Source: Rhizosphaericola mali (GTDB taxonomy: Bacteria; Bacteroidota; Bacteroidia; Chitinophagales; Chitinophagaceae). Taken from it: 64,000 bases of DNA. Numbering within the stretch: position 1 is the first letter of the stretch; each line of letters begins with the position of its first letter. The stretch is from contig NZ_CP044016.1 in NCBI RefSeq assembly GCF_004337365.2, positions 496,001 through 560,000 of the forward strand, given 5' to 3'. Positions 18,580 through 26,499 of the stretch are shown one piece after another. The notes beneath the pieces were generated by a model, which was given only the letters and a program-made list of their open reading frames with translations, did no database searches and was not told the DNA's origin. Position numbers and translations under genes: made by a program.

Positions 18580-18756
18580 AGAATTATAAGATTATTTTAA
18601 AGATTAGAGAATGATATGTTAACGGAAAAAATTGTGCCAAACACTAATTTTTTGAAAAAAATAATAAAAAGAATATTCATTATCAATTGAAATACAATCA
18701 TATGTGAAAAATGTTTTGGTGAAATACCTCTTTTTTCTATTGCTTTAAAATGTATG

Positions 18757-18764
18757 TATCTTTG
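18757..18764 (+). promoter_or_regulatory. -7 box (TATCTTTG) for mnmA
   Basis: TATCTTTG, 23 bp before the ATG at 18788. No clear -33 TTG at 19-21 bp. Confidence 0.5.
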
Positions 18765-18787
18765 CCCAAAAATCAAATAGGCGAATA

Positions 18788-19933
18788 ATGAGTAGCAAAG
18801 GAAAGGTGTTGGTGGCGATGAGCGGAGGTATAGATAGTACAGTAACCGCTCTTATGCTCAATGAACAAGGATATGAAGTTATAGGTATCACTATGAAAAC
18901 TTGGGACTATGCCTCGAGTGGTGGTGGTCATAAGGAAACGGGCTGTTGCAATGTAGATAGCTTTAATGATGCGAGAATGGCGGCTGTGCAGCATGGATTT
19001 CCGCATTATATTTTGGATATCAGAGAAGAGTTTGGCGGATTTGTAATTGAAAACTTCGTTGAAGAATATTTGGCGGGTCGTACGCCCAATCCATGTGTAA
19101 TGTGTAATACACATATTAAATGGTCTGCACTTTTGAAACGTGCTAATGCATTGGGTTGTGATTATATAGCGACAGGGCATTATGGAAAAATAGGCAAAAC
19201 GGAAGAGGGGCGTTATTATTTAACGAAAGGCGTTGATGAAACAAAAGACCAAAGTTATGTGCTTTGGGGCTTAAGTCAAGAATTATTGAGTCGTACATTA
19301 TTGCCCTTAGGAGATTATCGTAAAACAGAAATTCGCAAAATGGCTTTAGATTTTGGATATCCAGAATTGGCTAAGAAAAGTGAAAGTTATGAAATCTGTT
19401 TTGTACCAGACAATGACTATCGTGGTTTTTTGAAAAGACACGTAGATGGTTTGGAAGAAAAAGTTGAAGGTGGTTGGTTTATAGATCAAGAAGGTAAAAA
19501 ATTAGGCAAACATAAAGGTTATCCTTTTTATACTATTGGTCAACGTAAAGGTTTGGAAATCGCCTTAGGTAAGCCTGCTTATGTAACTGCTATTGATCCG
19601 GACACCAATACGGTGACTTTGGGCGAAGAAAAAGATTTAGAAGCGTTCGAAATGACAGTAGCTAAAATGAATTGGATCAAATATGCTGGAGTTGAAGCGG
19701 AAGGACGAGATGTAATTGCAAAAATTCGTTATCGTGACAAAGGTGCTTTATGTAAAATTTTCCCAACAGACGATGGTAAAGTGAAAGTTCGTTTTTATGA
19801 AAATGTAAAAGGAATTGCTCCTGGTCAAAGTGCTGTTTTCTACGAAGGTGATGATGTTATTGGTGGTGGTATTATCCAAAGAGATATGCCCGTTCAATTA
19901 AATAAAGCCGAAGTATTAGTAGAAGTAAAATAA
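18788..19933 (+). CDS. mnmA: tRNA-specific 2-thiouridylase
   Basis: A 381-residue PP-loop enzyme that thiolates U34 of tRNA Lys/Glu/Gln in the cytoplasm. Residues 12-18 SGGIDST form the PP-loop. The two catalytic cysteines are seen in NPCVMCNTHIKW and SYEICFVPD. GQRKGLEIALG and the C-terminal barrel (VKVRFYENVKGIAPGQSAVFYEGD) are typical. The length is normal. It is a single-gene unit with its own -7 box and a terminator. Confidence 0.95.
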   Translation: MSSKGKVLVAMSGGIDSTVTALMLNEQGYEVIGITMKTWDYASSGGGHKETGCCNVDSFNDARMAAVQHGFPHYILDIREEFGGFVIENFVEEYLAGRTPNPCVMCNTHIKWSALLKRANALGCDYIATGHYGKIGKTEEGRYYLTKGVDETKDQSYVLWGLSQELLSRTLLPLGDYRKTEIRKMALDFGYPELAKKSESYEICFVPDNDYRGFLKRHVDGLEEKVEGGWFIDQEGKKLGKHKGYPFYTIGQRKGLEIALGKPAYVTAIDPDTNTVTLGEEKDLEAFEMTVAKMNWIKYAGVEAEGRDVIAKIRYRDKGALCKIFPTDDGKVKVRFYENVKGIAPGQSAVFYEGDDVIGGGIIQRDMPVQLNKAEVLVEVK

Positions 19934-19959
19934 TATTCCGAATTCAAATATTTAAAATA

Positions 19960-19983
19960 AAAAAGCGCCGATTGGCGCTTTTT
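19960..19983. terminator. Bidirectional terminator between mnmA and the LOG gene
   Basis: AAAAAGCGCC-GATT-GGCGCTTTTT, a 10-bp stem with A- and T-runs. Its last base touches the stop of the converging LOG-family gene. Confidence 0.85.
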
Positions 19984-20714
19984 TATTTTTCCAATAACCA
20001 ACGAGAAGGTTTTCTTTTTTGGACTAATTTATAATTATCATCTACATATTTTTGAATATGTTGCATCGCTTCATCAACGCTGTCAGTAAGCAGAACCAAT
20101 TTCAAATCATCTTTGGTAATGGTTCCTTTATCTGCCATATTATGAATGGTAAATAACAAATCTTGATAATATTCTGTTCCAAATAATACAATCGGAAATT
20201 GCTCAATCGTTCTTGTTTGGATAAGAGTCAAGGTTTCAAAAAATTCGTCCATCGTTCCAAATCTGCCGGGCATGATGATAAATGCATAGGAATATTTTAC
20301 CAACAATACTTTTCGGGTAAAAAAGTGGGTAAAGGTTACGGATGTATTCACATAAGGATTGAGATGTTGTTCATGTGGTAGTTCAATATTTATCCCAACG
20401 GATTTACCGACAGCTTCAAATGCACCTTTGTTTGCGGCTTCCATGATACCCGGACCGCCGCCAGTAATAGTCGTAAAGCCGATTTTTGCAATTTCTTTTC
20501 CAAATTGAACGGCAACTTTATAATATTTATTTTCCGTATCGAATCTAGCAGATCCGAAAACCGTAATGCCTGGACCGATAAAATATAATTTTCTAAAACC
20601 CTTGATAAATTCTTTAAAAACTTTCCATGCAAATTTTAATTCTTCGCGTCTATTCTGATTTCCATTGAGGTAGATTTTCTTTTTTCCTGGCAATTTTTTC
20701 GCTACATTTTCCAT
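19983..20714 (-). CDS. LOG-family (TIGR00730) Rossmann protein with altered PGGxGT motif
   Basis: A 243-residue protein of the lysine-decarboxylase-like / LOG family, whose studied members are nucleotide 5'-monophosphate phosphoribohydrolases. The TGGGPGIMEAANKGAFEAVG nucleotide-binding segment and the MPGRFGTMDEFFETLTLIQT segment define the family. The usual PGGxGTxxE motif here reads PGRFGTMDE: the second Gly is Arg while the Glu is kept, so activity may be changed. The basic N-terminus (KKLPGKKKIYLNGNQNRRE) is longer than in the shortest LOG proteins. It is divergent from exonuclease III. Confidence 0.8.
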   Translation of the reverse strand: MENVAKKLPGKKKIYLNGNQNRREELKFAWKVFKEFIKGFRKLYFIGPGITVFGSARFDTENKYYKVAVQFGKEIAKIGFTTITGGGPGIMEAANKGAFEAVGKSVGINIELPHEQHLNPYVNTSVTFTHFFTRKVLLVKYSYAFIIMPGRFGTMDEFFETLTLIQTRTIEQFPIVLFGTEYYQDLLFTIHNMADKGTITKDDLKLVLLTDSVDEAMQHIQKYVDDNYKLVQKRKPSRWLLEK

Positions 20715-20806
20715 ATTTTAAACTTCGATGAACGGCAAAAAAACGAAAAATCTCTCATCTCTCAGAAACTTATGTTTATTTTGGATTTTATTTAAAGAAT
20801 TGGAAT

Positions 20807-21577
20807 ATGCGTATTATCTCTTATAATCTCAATGGAATACGAGCCGCGGTCAAAAAAGGCTTTATCGAATGGTTGCAAACTGATCCTGCAGACATAATTT
20901 GTGTACAGGAGACAAAGGCGCATGAAGTGGACATTCCGCAGAAAGAATTAGAGGCTTTGGGATATCATACTTATTGGTATTCTGCCGAGAAGAAAGGCTA
21001 TAGTGGTGTTGGCGTAATTACGAAAACTGCACCAAAATTTGTCCAAAAAGGAAATGGCGTTTTGCAAAGTGATGCAGAAGGGCGTGTGATTCGTTTAGAT
21101 TTTGAACATTTTACTTTGATTAATGCCTATTTTCCTTCTGGTACAAGTGGTGATGTACGCCAAGATTATAAATATCAATGGTTAGATGAATTTTACACTT
21201 ATGTAAATGATCTGAAAAAATCCCAAGCTAATATTATTGTAACAGGAGACTATAATATTGCACATACGGAGATCGATATTCACGATCCGAAAGGTAATAA
21301 AAAATCGAGTGGTTTCCTACCAGAAGAACGTGCTTGGATGGATAAATACTTGGCTGCGGGTTGGATCGATAGTTTCCGATTCGTACATCCTGATCGTTTA
21401 GGCGCTTATAGTTGGTGGAGTCAAAGGTTTCCATCCGTTCGGTTAAATAATAAGGGTTGGCGGATCGATTATATTACAGTGACAAAAGATTTGGAAAAAA
21501 ATATTGTAGGAGCGGAGATTTATCCTGATGTAAAACATAGTGATCATTGTCCTATCTCCGTGGATTTAAAATTTTAG
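20807..21577 (+). CDS. xth: Exodeoxyribonuclease III
   Basis: A 256-residue AP endonuclease/3'-5' exonuclease of the exonuclease-endonuclease-phosphatase superfamily, acting in base excision repair. Seen: ISYNLNGIRAAVKKG (N-terminal Asn), ICVQETKAHE (metal-binding Glu), VTGDYNIAHTEIDIHDP (active-site Asp/Asn), and the C-terminal LNNKGWRIDYITV and KHSDHCPISVDL (catalytic Asp-His). The DUF4286 gene starts 6 bp after the stop. Confidence 0.95.
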   Translation: MRIISYNLNGIRAAVKKGFIEWLQTDPADIICVQETKAHEVDIPQKELEALGYHTYWYSAEKKGYSGVGVITKTAPKFVQKGNGVLQSDAEGRVIRLDFEHFTLINAYFPSGTSGDVRQDYKYQWLDEFYTYVNDLKKSQANIIVTGDYNIAHTEIDIHDPKGNKKSSGFLPEERAWMDKYLAAGWIDSFRFVHPDRLGAYSWWSQRFPSVRLNNKGWRIDYITVTKDLEKNIVGAEIYPDVKHSDHCPISVDLKF

Positions 21578-21582
21578 AATTT

Positions 21583-21906
21583 ATGGAAAATGCAGTTTTA
21601 TTTATACACAATGAAACCTTGAAAATTGATTGGCAAATACACGATTCATGGAAAGATTGGATTTTGGAAAAACGTATTCCAATTTTGAAAAAAATTGAAG
21701 GCGTGACAGAAGTTCGGTTGTTGAAATTAGTTGGTTTGGACGAAACTGATGGACCAACTTATGCTTTGCAATTAGGGTTCTATGCCAAATCAGATTACAA
21801 TAGATATATCGAATTAGAAAGAAATAATCTGAACGGAATCGCCTCTGCGCTTTGGGGTGATTTGGTTTTGGGTTTTGAAACGACCATGGAAAATGTACTC
21901 ATTTAA
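21583..21906 (+). CDS. DUF4286 family protein
   Basis: A 107-residue protein whose TYALQLGFYAKSDYNRYIELE and final FETTMENVL segments resemble the Bacteroidota DUF4286 family. It looks like a small alpha/beta ferredoxin-like domain; its function is unknown. The frame opens earlier inside the exonuclease gene, but the ATG at 21583 is the natural start, 6 bp after that gene, so the two are probably cotranscribed. Confidence 0.7.
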   Translation: MENAVLFIHNETLKIDWQIHDSWKDWILEKRIPILKKIEGVTEVRLLKLVGLDETDGPTYALQLGFYAKSDYNRYIELERNNLNGIASALWGDLVLGFETTMENVLI

Positions 21907-21944
21907 AGTTTAAATTTTATTTATTTGAAAAATAGATTTTTAGA

Positions 21945-21952
21945 TAAATTTG
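21945..21952 (+). promoter_or_regulatory. -7 box (TAAATTTG) for the HU gene
   Basis: TAAATTTG with a TTTG 17 bp upstream (21924-21927), a slightly short spacer. It overlaps the earlier possible start at 21950 and so supports ATG 21977. Confidence 0.45.
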
Positions 21953-21976
21953 TTTCGATATTTAAATAAAGCGAGT

Positions 21977-22246
21977 ATGAATAAGGCAGAGTTAATTGCT
22001 GTGATTTCGGAAGAGACTGGCATTACAAAAGCGCAAGCAAATGGAGCAATTGATTCTTTGACTGGAGCAATTGAACTAGCATTAAAGAAAGGCGGAAAAG
22101 TTACTTTAGTTGGTTTTGGGACATTTTCCGTATCCAAAAGAAAAGCCAGAAAAGGACGCAATCCCAAAACGGGAGAGGCAATAAAAATTAAAGCAAAAAA
22201 AGTAGCGCATTTCAAAGCAGGAAAGCAATTGGCAGAAAAGTTATAA
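21977..22246 (+). CDS. HU-family DNA-binding protein
   Basis: An 89-residue histone-like protein of the HU/IHF family that bends and compacts DNA as a dimer. MNKAELIAVISEETGITKAQA forms the N-terminal helices, VTLVGFGTFSVSKRKARKGRNPKTGE is the signature strand and DNA-arm region, and IKAKKVAHFKAGKQLAEKL is the end. An upstream start at 21950 is possible but overlaps the promoter box. Confidence 0.95.
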   Translation: MNKAELIAVISEETGITKAQANGAIDSLTGAIELALKKGGKVTLVGFGTFSVSKRKARKGRNPKTGEAIKIKAKKVAHFKAGKQLAEKL

Positions 22247-22366
22247 GGTTGATTTTTCCACATAATTGGCTTTTAAATTGGGGAACTTTAGCAATTTTGT
22301 TTTTATAATGGAATAAAAGTTGCATTTTTGCACAGATACATATTTTTCTTGTAAAAAAAATTAAAA

Positions 22367-22480
22367 ATGGGAAGAGGAGATAAAAAATCTAAGAAGGGTA
22401 AAATCTTCATGGGTTCTTTCGGAAAAATTCGCCCTGCAAGACCTGTAAAGGCTAAAGCAGCAGAAAAAAAAGAAGCTTAG
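22367..22480 (+). CDS. 30S ribosomal protein THX
   Basis: A 37-residue, highly basic peptide starting MGRGDKKSKKGKIFMGSFG, with a Lys/Ala-rich tail. The GDKKSKKGKI...GSFGK...RP pattern is that of ribosomal protein THX, a tiny 30S protein known from Thermus and widely encoded in Bacteroidota. Too short for routine ORF calling. It lies 120 bp after HU and is followed by a terminator at 22511-22556. Confidence 0.8.
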   Translation: MGRGDKKSKKGKIFMGSFGKIRPARPVKAKAAEKKEA

Positions 22481-22510
22481 TATTTATTGATAAATTAGTT
22501 TCTTTATAGT

Positions 22511-22556
22511 AGATAGGATGTAGTAAAATTTTGTGCTATATTCTATCTTCTTTTTT
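22511..22556 (+). terminator. Terminator after the THX gene
   Basis: A 13-bp stem (AGATAGGATGTAG with CTATATTCTATCT, including two G-T pairs) and a 12-nt loop, then TCTTTTTTT. It rules out the upstream start (22533) of the next gene. Confidence 0.65.
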
Positions 22557-22580
22557 TATGTATATACCTATATTTATGCC

Positions 22581-23402
22581 ATGAAACGAATTGTTGCATT
22601 TGTCTTAAGCATTTCTTTGGGATATTTTAGTCAAGCTGCCAAAGTGGACACGATTCAAGTGTTCAGTAATGCCATGCACAAAAATATCAAATGTGTGGTT
22701 GCTGTACCTGATAGTTACGGCGCCTCAGCTCAAGAGACGAAAAAGTATCCTGTTGTATACCTTTTACATGGTTATAGTGGCAATTATGCCAATTGGGCCA
22801 ATTCGCAAAACCTTATCAAAGGCGTGGATCAGCAACAGATTATCGCGGTATGTCCAGATGGAGGGTTTGGAAGTTGGTATTTTGATAGTCCCAAAGATTC
22901 CACTTTCAAATACGAAACTTTTGTATCAAAAGAATTAATAAAATATATAGACGAAAAATATAAAACCATCGCAGATCGAAAAGGGCGTGCGATAGCGGGC
23001 TTAAGCATGGGTGGGCATGGAGCTTTATTTTTAGCCATAAAACATCAAGATGTTTACGGTGCTGCGGCAAGCATGAGCGGTGGTGTAGATTATACACCAT
23101 TTCCTAATAATTGGGATATCGCCAAAAGATTGGGGAAATATGAAGAAAATAAACAATTGTGGGAAGAAAATACCGTTTATTATCTTGTTCAATCTTTGAA
23201 AAATAAAGCGCTCGCAATTAGTTTTGAATGTGGCGTGGATGATTTTTTTATTGGTGTAAATAGGAAATTGCACGAAAGACTTTTACAATTGAAAATTGAT
23301 CATGATTATGCAGAACGACCAGGCGAACACAACTGGCCGTATTGGAATAATGCCATTCAGTATCAATTGATTTTTTTCAAAAATTATTTTAATAAGGGAT
23401 AA
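22581..23402 (+). CDS. Secreted esterase, FrmB/esterase-D-like alpha/beta hydrolase
   Basis: About 273 residues beginning with a signal peptide (MKRIVAFVLSISLGYFSQAA). The fold is that of the putative esterase (esterase D/FrmB/antigen 85) family: VVYLLHGYSGNYANWAN oxyanion region, nucleophile elbow GLSMGGHGAL with Ser, and a C-terminal GEHNWPYWNN with the catalytic His. Probably periplasmic; such proteins in Bacteroidota often deacylate carbohydrates, but the substrate is unknown. The ATG at 22581 is chosen over the frame's earlier start because a terminator occupies 22511-22556. Confidence 0.85.
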   Translation: MKRIVAFVLSISLGYFSQAAKVDTIQVFSNAMHKNIKCVVAVPDSYGASAQETKKYPVVYLLHGYSGNYANWANSQNLIKGVDQQQIIAVCPDGGFGSWYFDSPKDSTFKYETFVSKELIKYIDEKYKTIADRKGRAIAGLSMGGHGALFLAIKHQDVYGAAASMSGGVDYTPFPNNWDIAKRLGKYEENKQLWEENTVYYLVQSLKNKALAISFECGVDDFFIGVNRKLHERLLQLKIDHDYAERPGEHNWPYWNNAIQYQLIFFKNYFNKG

Positions 23403-23408
23403 TATACC

Positions 23409-24191
23409 ATGTTTGAGTTTCACGGAGATAGGAAAAGGTATTTTGATATTCAGATAGTCAATTGTAGAGAATATGTATTACCCTTTGTTGAACAAGTAAA
23501 AAAAATGCAGCCGAGTATGCGCGTCCTAGAGATTGGATGTGGCGAAGGCGGCGTATTACAACCATTTTTGGAAAAAGGTTGTGATTGTGTAGGGGTGGAG
23601 TTTGATACAAGTCGTACGGATAATGCGGCTATTTGGATGAAAGAATTTATCGATCAAGGTAAATTGCAAATTATTCCAAAGGATATTTATCTCGTTGATG
23701 CAGATGCATTGGGAGGAAAATTTGACTTAATTATTTTAAAAGATGTTATTGAGCATATTCACGATCAAGCCAAATTGATGGCACGTATGCAACATTTTTT
23801 AAAAGTTGATGGGTATATTTTCTTTGGTTTCCCACCTTGGCAAATGCCATTTGGAGGCCATCAACAAATCTGTCATAATAAATGGTTATCCAAATTACCT
23901 TATTATCATTTACTACCGATGCCTATTTACAAATCCATTTTGAAAAAATATGGTGAAAATGTAGAGGAAATGGTGGAAATTAAGGAAACGGGTATTTCAA
24001 TAGAAAGATTTGAAAAAATCTCCAAAGACGCAGGATATAAGATTGCCGAAAAAACACATTTTTTGATAAATCCTATTTATAAATGGAAATTTGGATGGGA
24101 AGCAAAAAAACAATTACCCATCGTTAAAGATATTCCTTGGGTAAGAAACTTTTTTACCACTTGTGTTTATTACATGATTACTCCAAAATAA
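23409..24191 (+). CDS. Class I SAM-dependent methyltransferase
   Basis: A 260-residue methyltransferase: VLEIGCGEGGVLQPFLEKG is motif I, CVGVEFDTSRTD carries the acidic SAM-ribose residue and LIILKDVIEHIHD is the Asp-Val-Ile-Glu-His motif of the UbiG/UbiE-like group. The C-terminal part is long and aromatic and may bind the substrate or touch the membrane. It starts 6 bp after the esterase and ends at a terminator, so these two form an operon. Target unknown. Confidence 0.8.
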   Translation: MFEFHGDRKRYFDIQIVNCREYVLPFVEQVKKMQPSMRVLEIGCGEGGVLQPFLEKGCDCVGVEFDTSRTDNAAIWMKEFIDQGKLQIIPKDIYLVDADALGGKFDLIILKDVIEHIHDQAKLMARMQHFLKVDGYIFFGFPPWQMPFGGHQQICHNKWLSKLPYYHLLPMPIYKSILKKYGENVEEMVEIKETGISIERFEKISKDAGYKIAEKTHFLINPIYKWKFGWEAKKQLPIVKDIPWVRNFFTTCVYYMITPK

Positions 24192-24227
24192 AAAAATAGC
24201 CGCGTTTTAAAACGCGGCTATTTTTTT
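24191..24227. terminator. Bidirectional terminator
   Basis: A near-perfect palindrome centred at 24208/24209 with arms ATAGCCGCGTTTT and complement, flanked by A6 and T7. It separates the methyltransferase from the converging barrel protein. Confidence 0.9.
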
Positions 24228-24248
24228 ATATATAACTGAATCGGAACG

Positions 24249-24953
24249 TTAGAATCTAACTCCTGCAGTTAAGTAAATACCATTGTTACGTGTTGAAGGA
24301 ATATTCCCAACATTGGAGAAGTTGTTGTATAGATAATCTTTATTTACATTATTAGTTAAACCAGCTACACCACGTAAACCAAGACCGAAAGATGGACCAT
24401 CATTTGCACTAGGAAAGTAGTATTCAAAACCTAAAACTAAAGCAAATTCATTTTTAATGGAACTTGCTTTAACATTTTGTGAAGGGCTACCATCATAATA
24501 ATGCTCTTTCGCACTCAAAAGATAACCATATTGAGGTCCAAAATAAATACCAAATCCTTGCAACATAGGTTTGTACTTAATCAAAATAGGAACTTGTAAA
24601 TAGTTTAATGCGTCTCGATATTTAAATGAATAACTATTGTTATTATTATCCGTCTGAGTGTTCCAATCTTTACCACCCATATTGGTATAATTTACTTCTG
24701 GTTGTAAATACCATCCATTTTTCAATGGCATTTCTATATCTATACCATAAGTGCCCCCAACAAGCGCATCGCTATTGTTGCTATAATAATTACCATAACC
24801 ATCGTAACCACTTCCATAGGATAAATAAGCTACGCTCATACCACCATGTATTCCGATCTTCGTTCTTTCTGTAACGGTATTTCCCTTAAAACGCTGCGCT
24901 TGTAGACTTAATAGTCCAACGCTAGCAACTGCTAATAAAAATAATTTTTTCAT
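24249..24953 (-). CDS. Outer membrane beta-barrel (PorT-family-like) protein
   Basis: A 234-residue protein with signal peptide MKKLFLLAVASVGLLSLQAQ. Repeated amphipathic strands follow (KIGIHGGMSVAYLSYG, GWYLQPEVNYTNMGGK, YLQVPILIKYKPM, GIYFGPQYGYLLSA, EFALVLGFEYYF) with the final Phe (YLTAGVRF) needed for BAM recognition. The QVPILIKY segment is typical of the large family of small outer-membrane barrel proteins in Bacteroidota. Function unknown. A second member of this kind is at 17989-18579. Confidence 0.8.
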   Translation of the reverse strand: MKKLFLLAVASVGLLSLQAQRFKGNTVTERTKIGIHGGMSVAYLSYGSGYDGYGNYYSNNSDALVGGTYGIDIEMPLKNGWYLQPEVNYTNMGGKDWNTQTDNNNNSYSFKYRDALNYLQVPILIKYKPMLQGFGIYFGPQYGYLLSAKEHYYDGSPSQNVKASSIKNEFALVLGFEYYFPSANDGPSFGLGLRGVAGLTNNVNKDYLYNNFSNVGNIPSTRNNGIYLTAGVRF

Positions 24954-25039
24954 TTCAATGAATATGAATGGTTTAAGATCTAATATTCAAAAACTAATTT
25001 ACAAAAAACGTGCTAATCTTCCACAATTATATTGTTAAA

Positions 25040-25849
25040 TTATACGGCTACGTTAAAATCACGCAAAGCGTCATTTAAGCTTGTCTTCACGTCAGTACTC
25101 GCTTTTCTTTTTCCGATAATCAATGCACAATTGACATTATATTCTCCAGCGGGGAATTGTTTTGGATAAGAGCCTGGAATAACCACACTTCTTGCAGGGA
25201 TATGACCTTTGATTGTCACGGGAGCATCCCCAGAAACGTCGATGATATGTGTAGATTTTGTCAAGGTAACACCCGCACCGATTACCGCTTCTTTTCCTAC
25301 ATGTACGCCTTCTACGATAATTGCCCTACTTCCGATAAAGCAATTGTCTTCAATGATAACAGGAGATGCTTGCAATGGTTCCAACACGCCTCCAATACCT
25401 ACACCACCACTTAAATGACAATGTTTGCCTATCTGAGCACAACTTCCCACTGTAGCCCAAGTGTCTACCATGGTTCCCTCATCAACATAAGCGCCAATAT
25501 TGACATAGCTAGGCATTAATACAACGCCAGCAGAAATATAGGCTCCATATCTAGCAACAGCATGAGGAACTGCACGAATGCCTAATGCTTCATAACCATG
25601 TTTTAATTCCATTTTATCATACCATTCCAAAGGGCCAGCTTCCCAAGTTTGCATTTTTTGAATACCAAAATACATCAAAATTGCCTGTTTAACCCATTCA
25701 TTTACTTGCCATTCACCACTTTCCGTAGGCGCAGCAGTTCTTAATCGACCTTTGTCCACGTCTTCAATAACCGCTTTAACGGCATCGATATATCTTGCCT
25801 CTTTAATTAGTTCTCTATTTGCCCAAGCTGCTTCGATTAATTCTTTCAT
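25040..25849 (-). CDS. dapD: 2,3,4,5-tetrahydropyridine-2,6-dicarboxylate N-succinyltransferase
   Basis: A 269-residue left-handed beta-helix acyltransferase of the succinylase branch of lysine/diaminopimelate synthesis. Hexapeptide-repeat turns run from about residue 100 to 210 (GAYISAGVVLMPSYVNIGAYV, GTMVDTWATVGSCAQIG, GVGIGGVLEPLQASPVIIED, CFIGSRAIIVEG). The final RKASTDVKTSLNDALR helix is family-like. It starts divergently from sua5 and is probably monocistronic. Confidence 0.95.
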   Translation of the reverse strand: MKELIEAAWANRELIKEARYIDAVKAVIEDVDKGRLRTAAPTESGEWQVNEWVKQAILMYFGIQKMQTWEAGPLEWYDKMELKHGYEALGIRAVPHAVARYGAYISAGVVLMPSYVNIGAYVDEGTMVDTWATVGSCAQIGKHCHLSGGVGIGGVLEPLQASPVIIEDNCFIGSRAIIVEGVHVGKEAVIGAGVTLTKSTHIIDVSGDAPVTIKGHIPARSVVIPGSYPKQFPAGEYNVNCALIIGKRKASTDVKTSLNDALRDFNVAV

Positions 25850-25920
25850 ATTTTATAAATGTGATTAAGTATTTAAATTTTTTGCAAACTTAATGTATAG
25901 AGTGGATTAATTTAGCACCT

Positions 25921-26493
25921 ATGAACAATGACTTTACAAATGATTTGGAACAATGCGTTCAAATCTTGAAAAAAGGTGGAATTATTTTGTATCCGACAGA
26001 TACCGTTTGGGGTTTGGGATGTGATGCGACGAATGCCGAAGCAGTAGAAAAAATCATTCAATTAAAACATCGTCCTGCCAATAAAAGTTTTGTCACTTTG
26101 TTAGCCGATGAGCGAGATTTAATTCATTACGTAGCGGCACCAGATTTGGCGGTTTTTGATTTTGTAAAAGCGCAAGAACGTCCGACAACAGTTATCTATG
26201 ACAATGCCTTGGGGTTGGCGGACAACGTAGTTTCGGATAATGGTTCGATTGCTATTCGCCTTTGTAGAGATGAGTTTTGTAAAAAAATAATTCAAAGATT
26301 GAAAAAGCCTATCGTGAGCACTTCTGCTAATATCAGCGGTCATCCTGCGCCAGCTATTTTTCCTGAAATTGAAAAAGAAATCGTCGATGGTGTCGATTAT
26401 GCGGTGAATTATCGAAGAGAAGATACGCAAAGAAGTGCGCCCAGTCAGATCATCAAATGGGATAATGGTGAAGTCGTTTTTTTAAGAAAATAA
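25921..26493 (+). CDS. L-threonylcarbamoyladenylate synthase (Sua5/YrdC family)
   Basis: A 190-residue YrdC-domain protein that makes threonylcarbamoyl-AMP from Thr, bicarbonate and ATP for t6A37 of tRNA. Seen: GGIILYPTDTVWGLGCDATN, IIQLKHRPANKSFVTLLAD (KRxxxKP-like site) and VSTSANISGHPAP. The shorter, YrdC-only version, without a Sua5 domain. The NAD(P)HX repair gene begins 6 bp after the stop, so the two are cotranscribed. Confidence 0.93.
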   Translation: MNNDFTNDLEQCVQILKKGGIILYPTDTVWGLGCDATNAEAVEKIIQLKHRPANKSFVTLLADERDLIHYVAAPDLAVFDFVKAQERPTTVIYDNALGLADNVVSDNGSIAIRLCRDEFCKKIIQRLKKPIVSTSANISGHPAPAIFPEIEKEIVDGVDYAVNYRREDTQRSAPSQIIKWDNGEVVFLRK

Positions 26494-26499
26494 TTGAAA

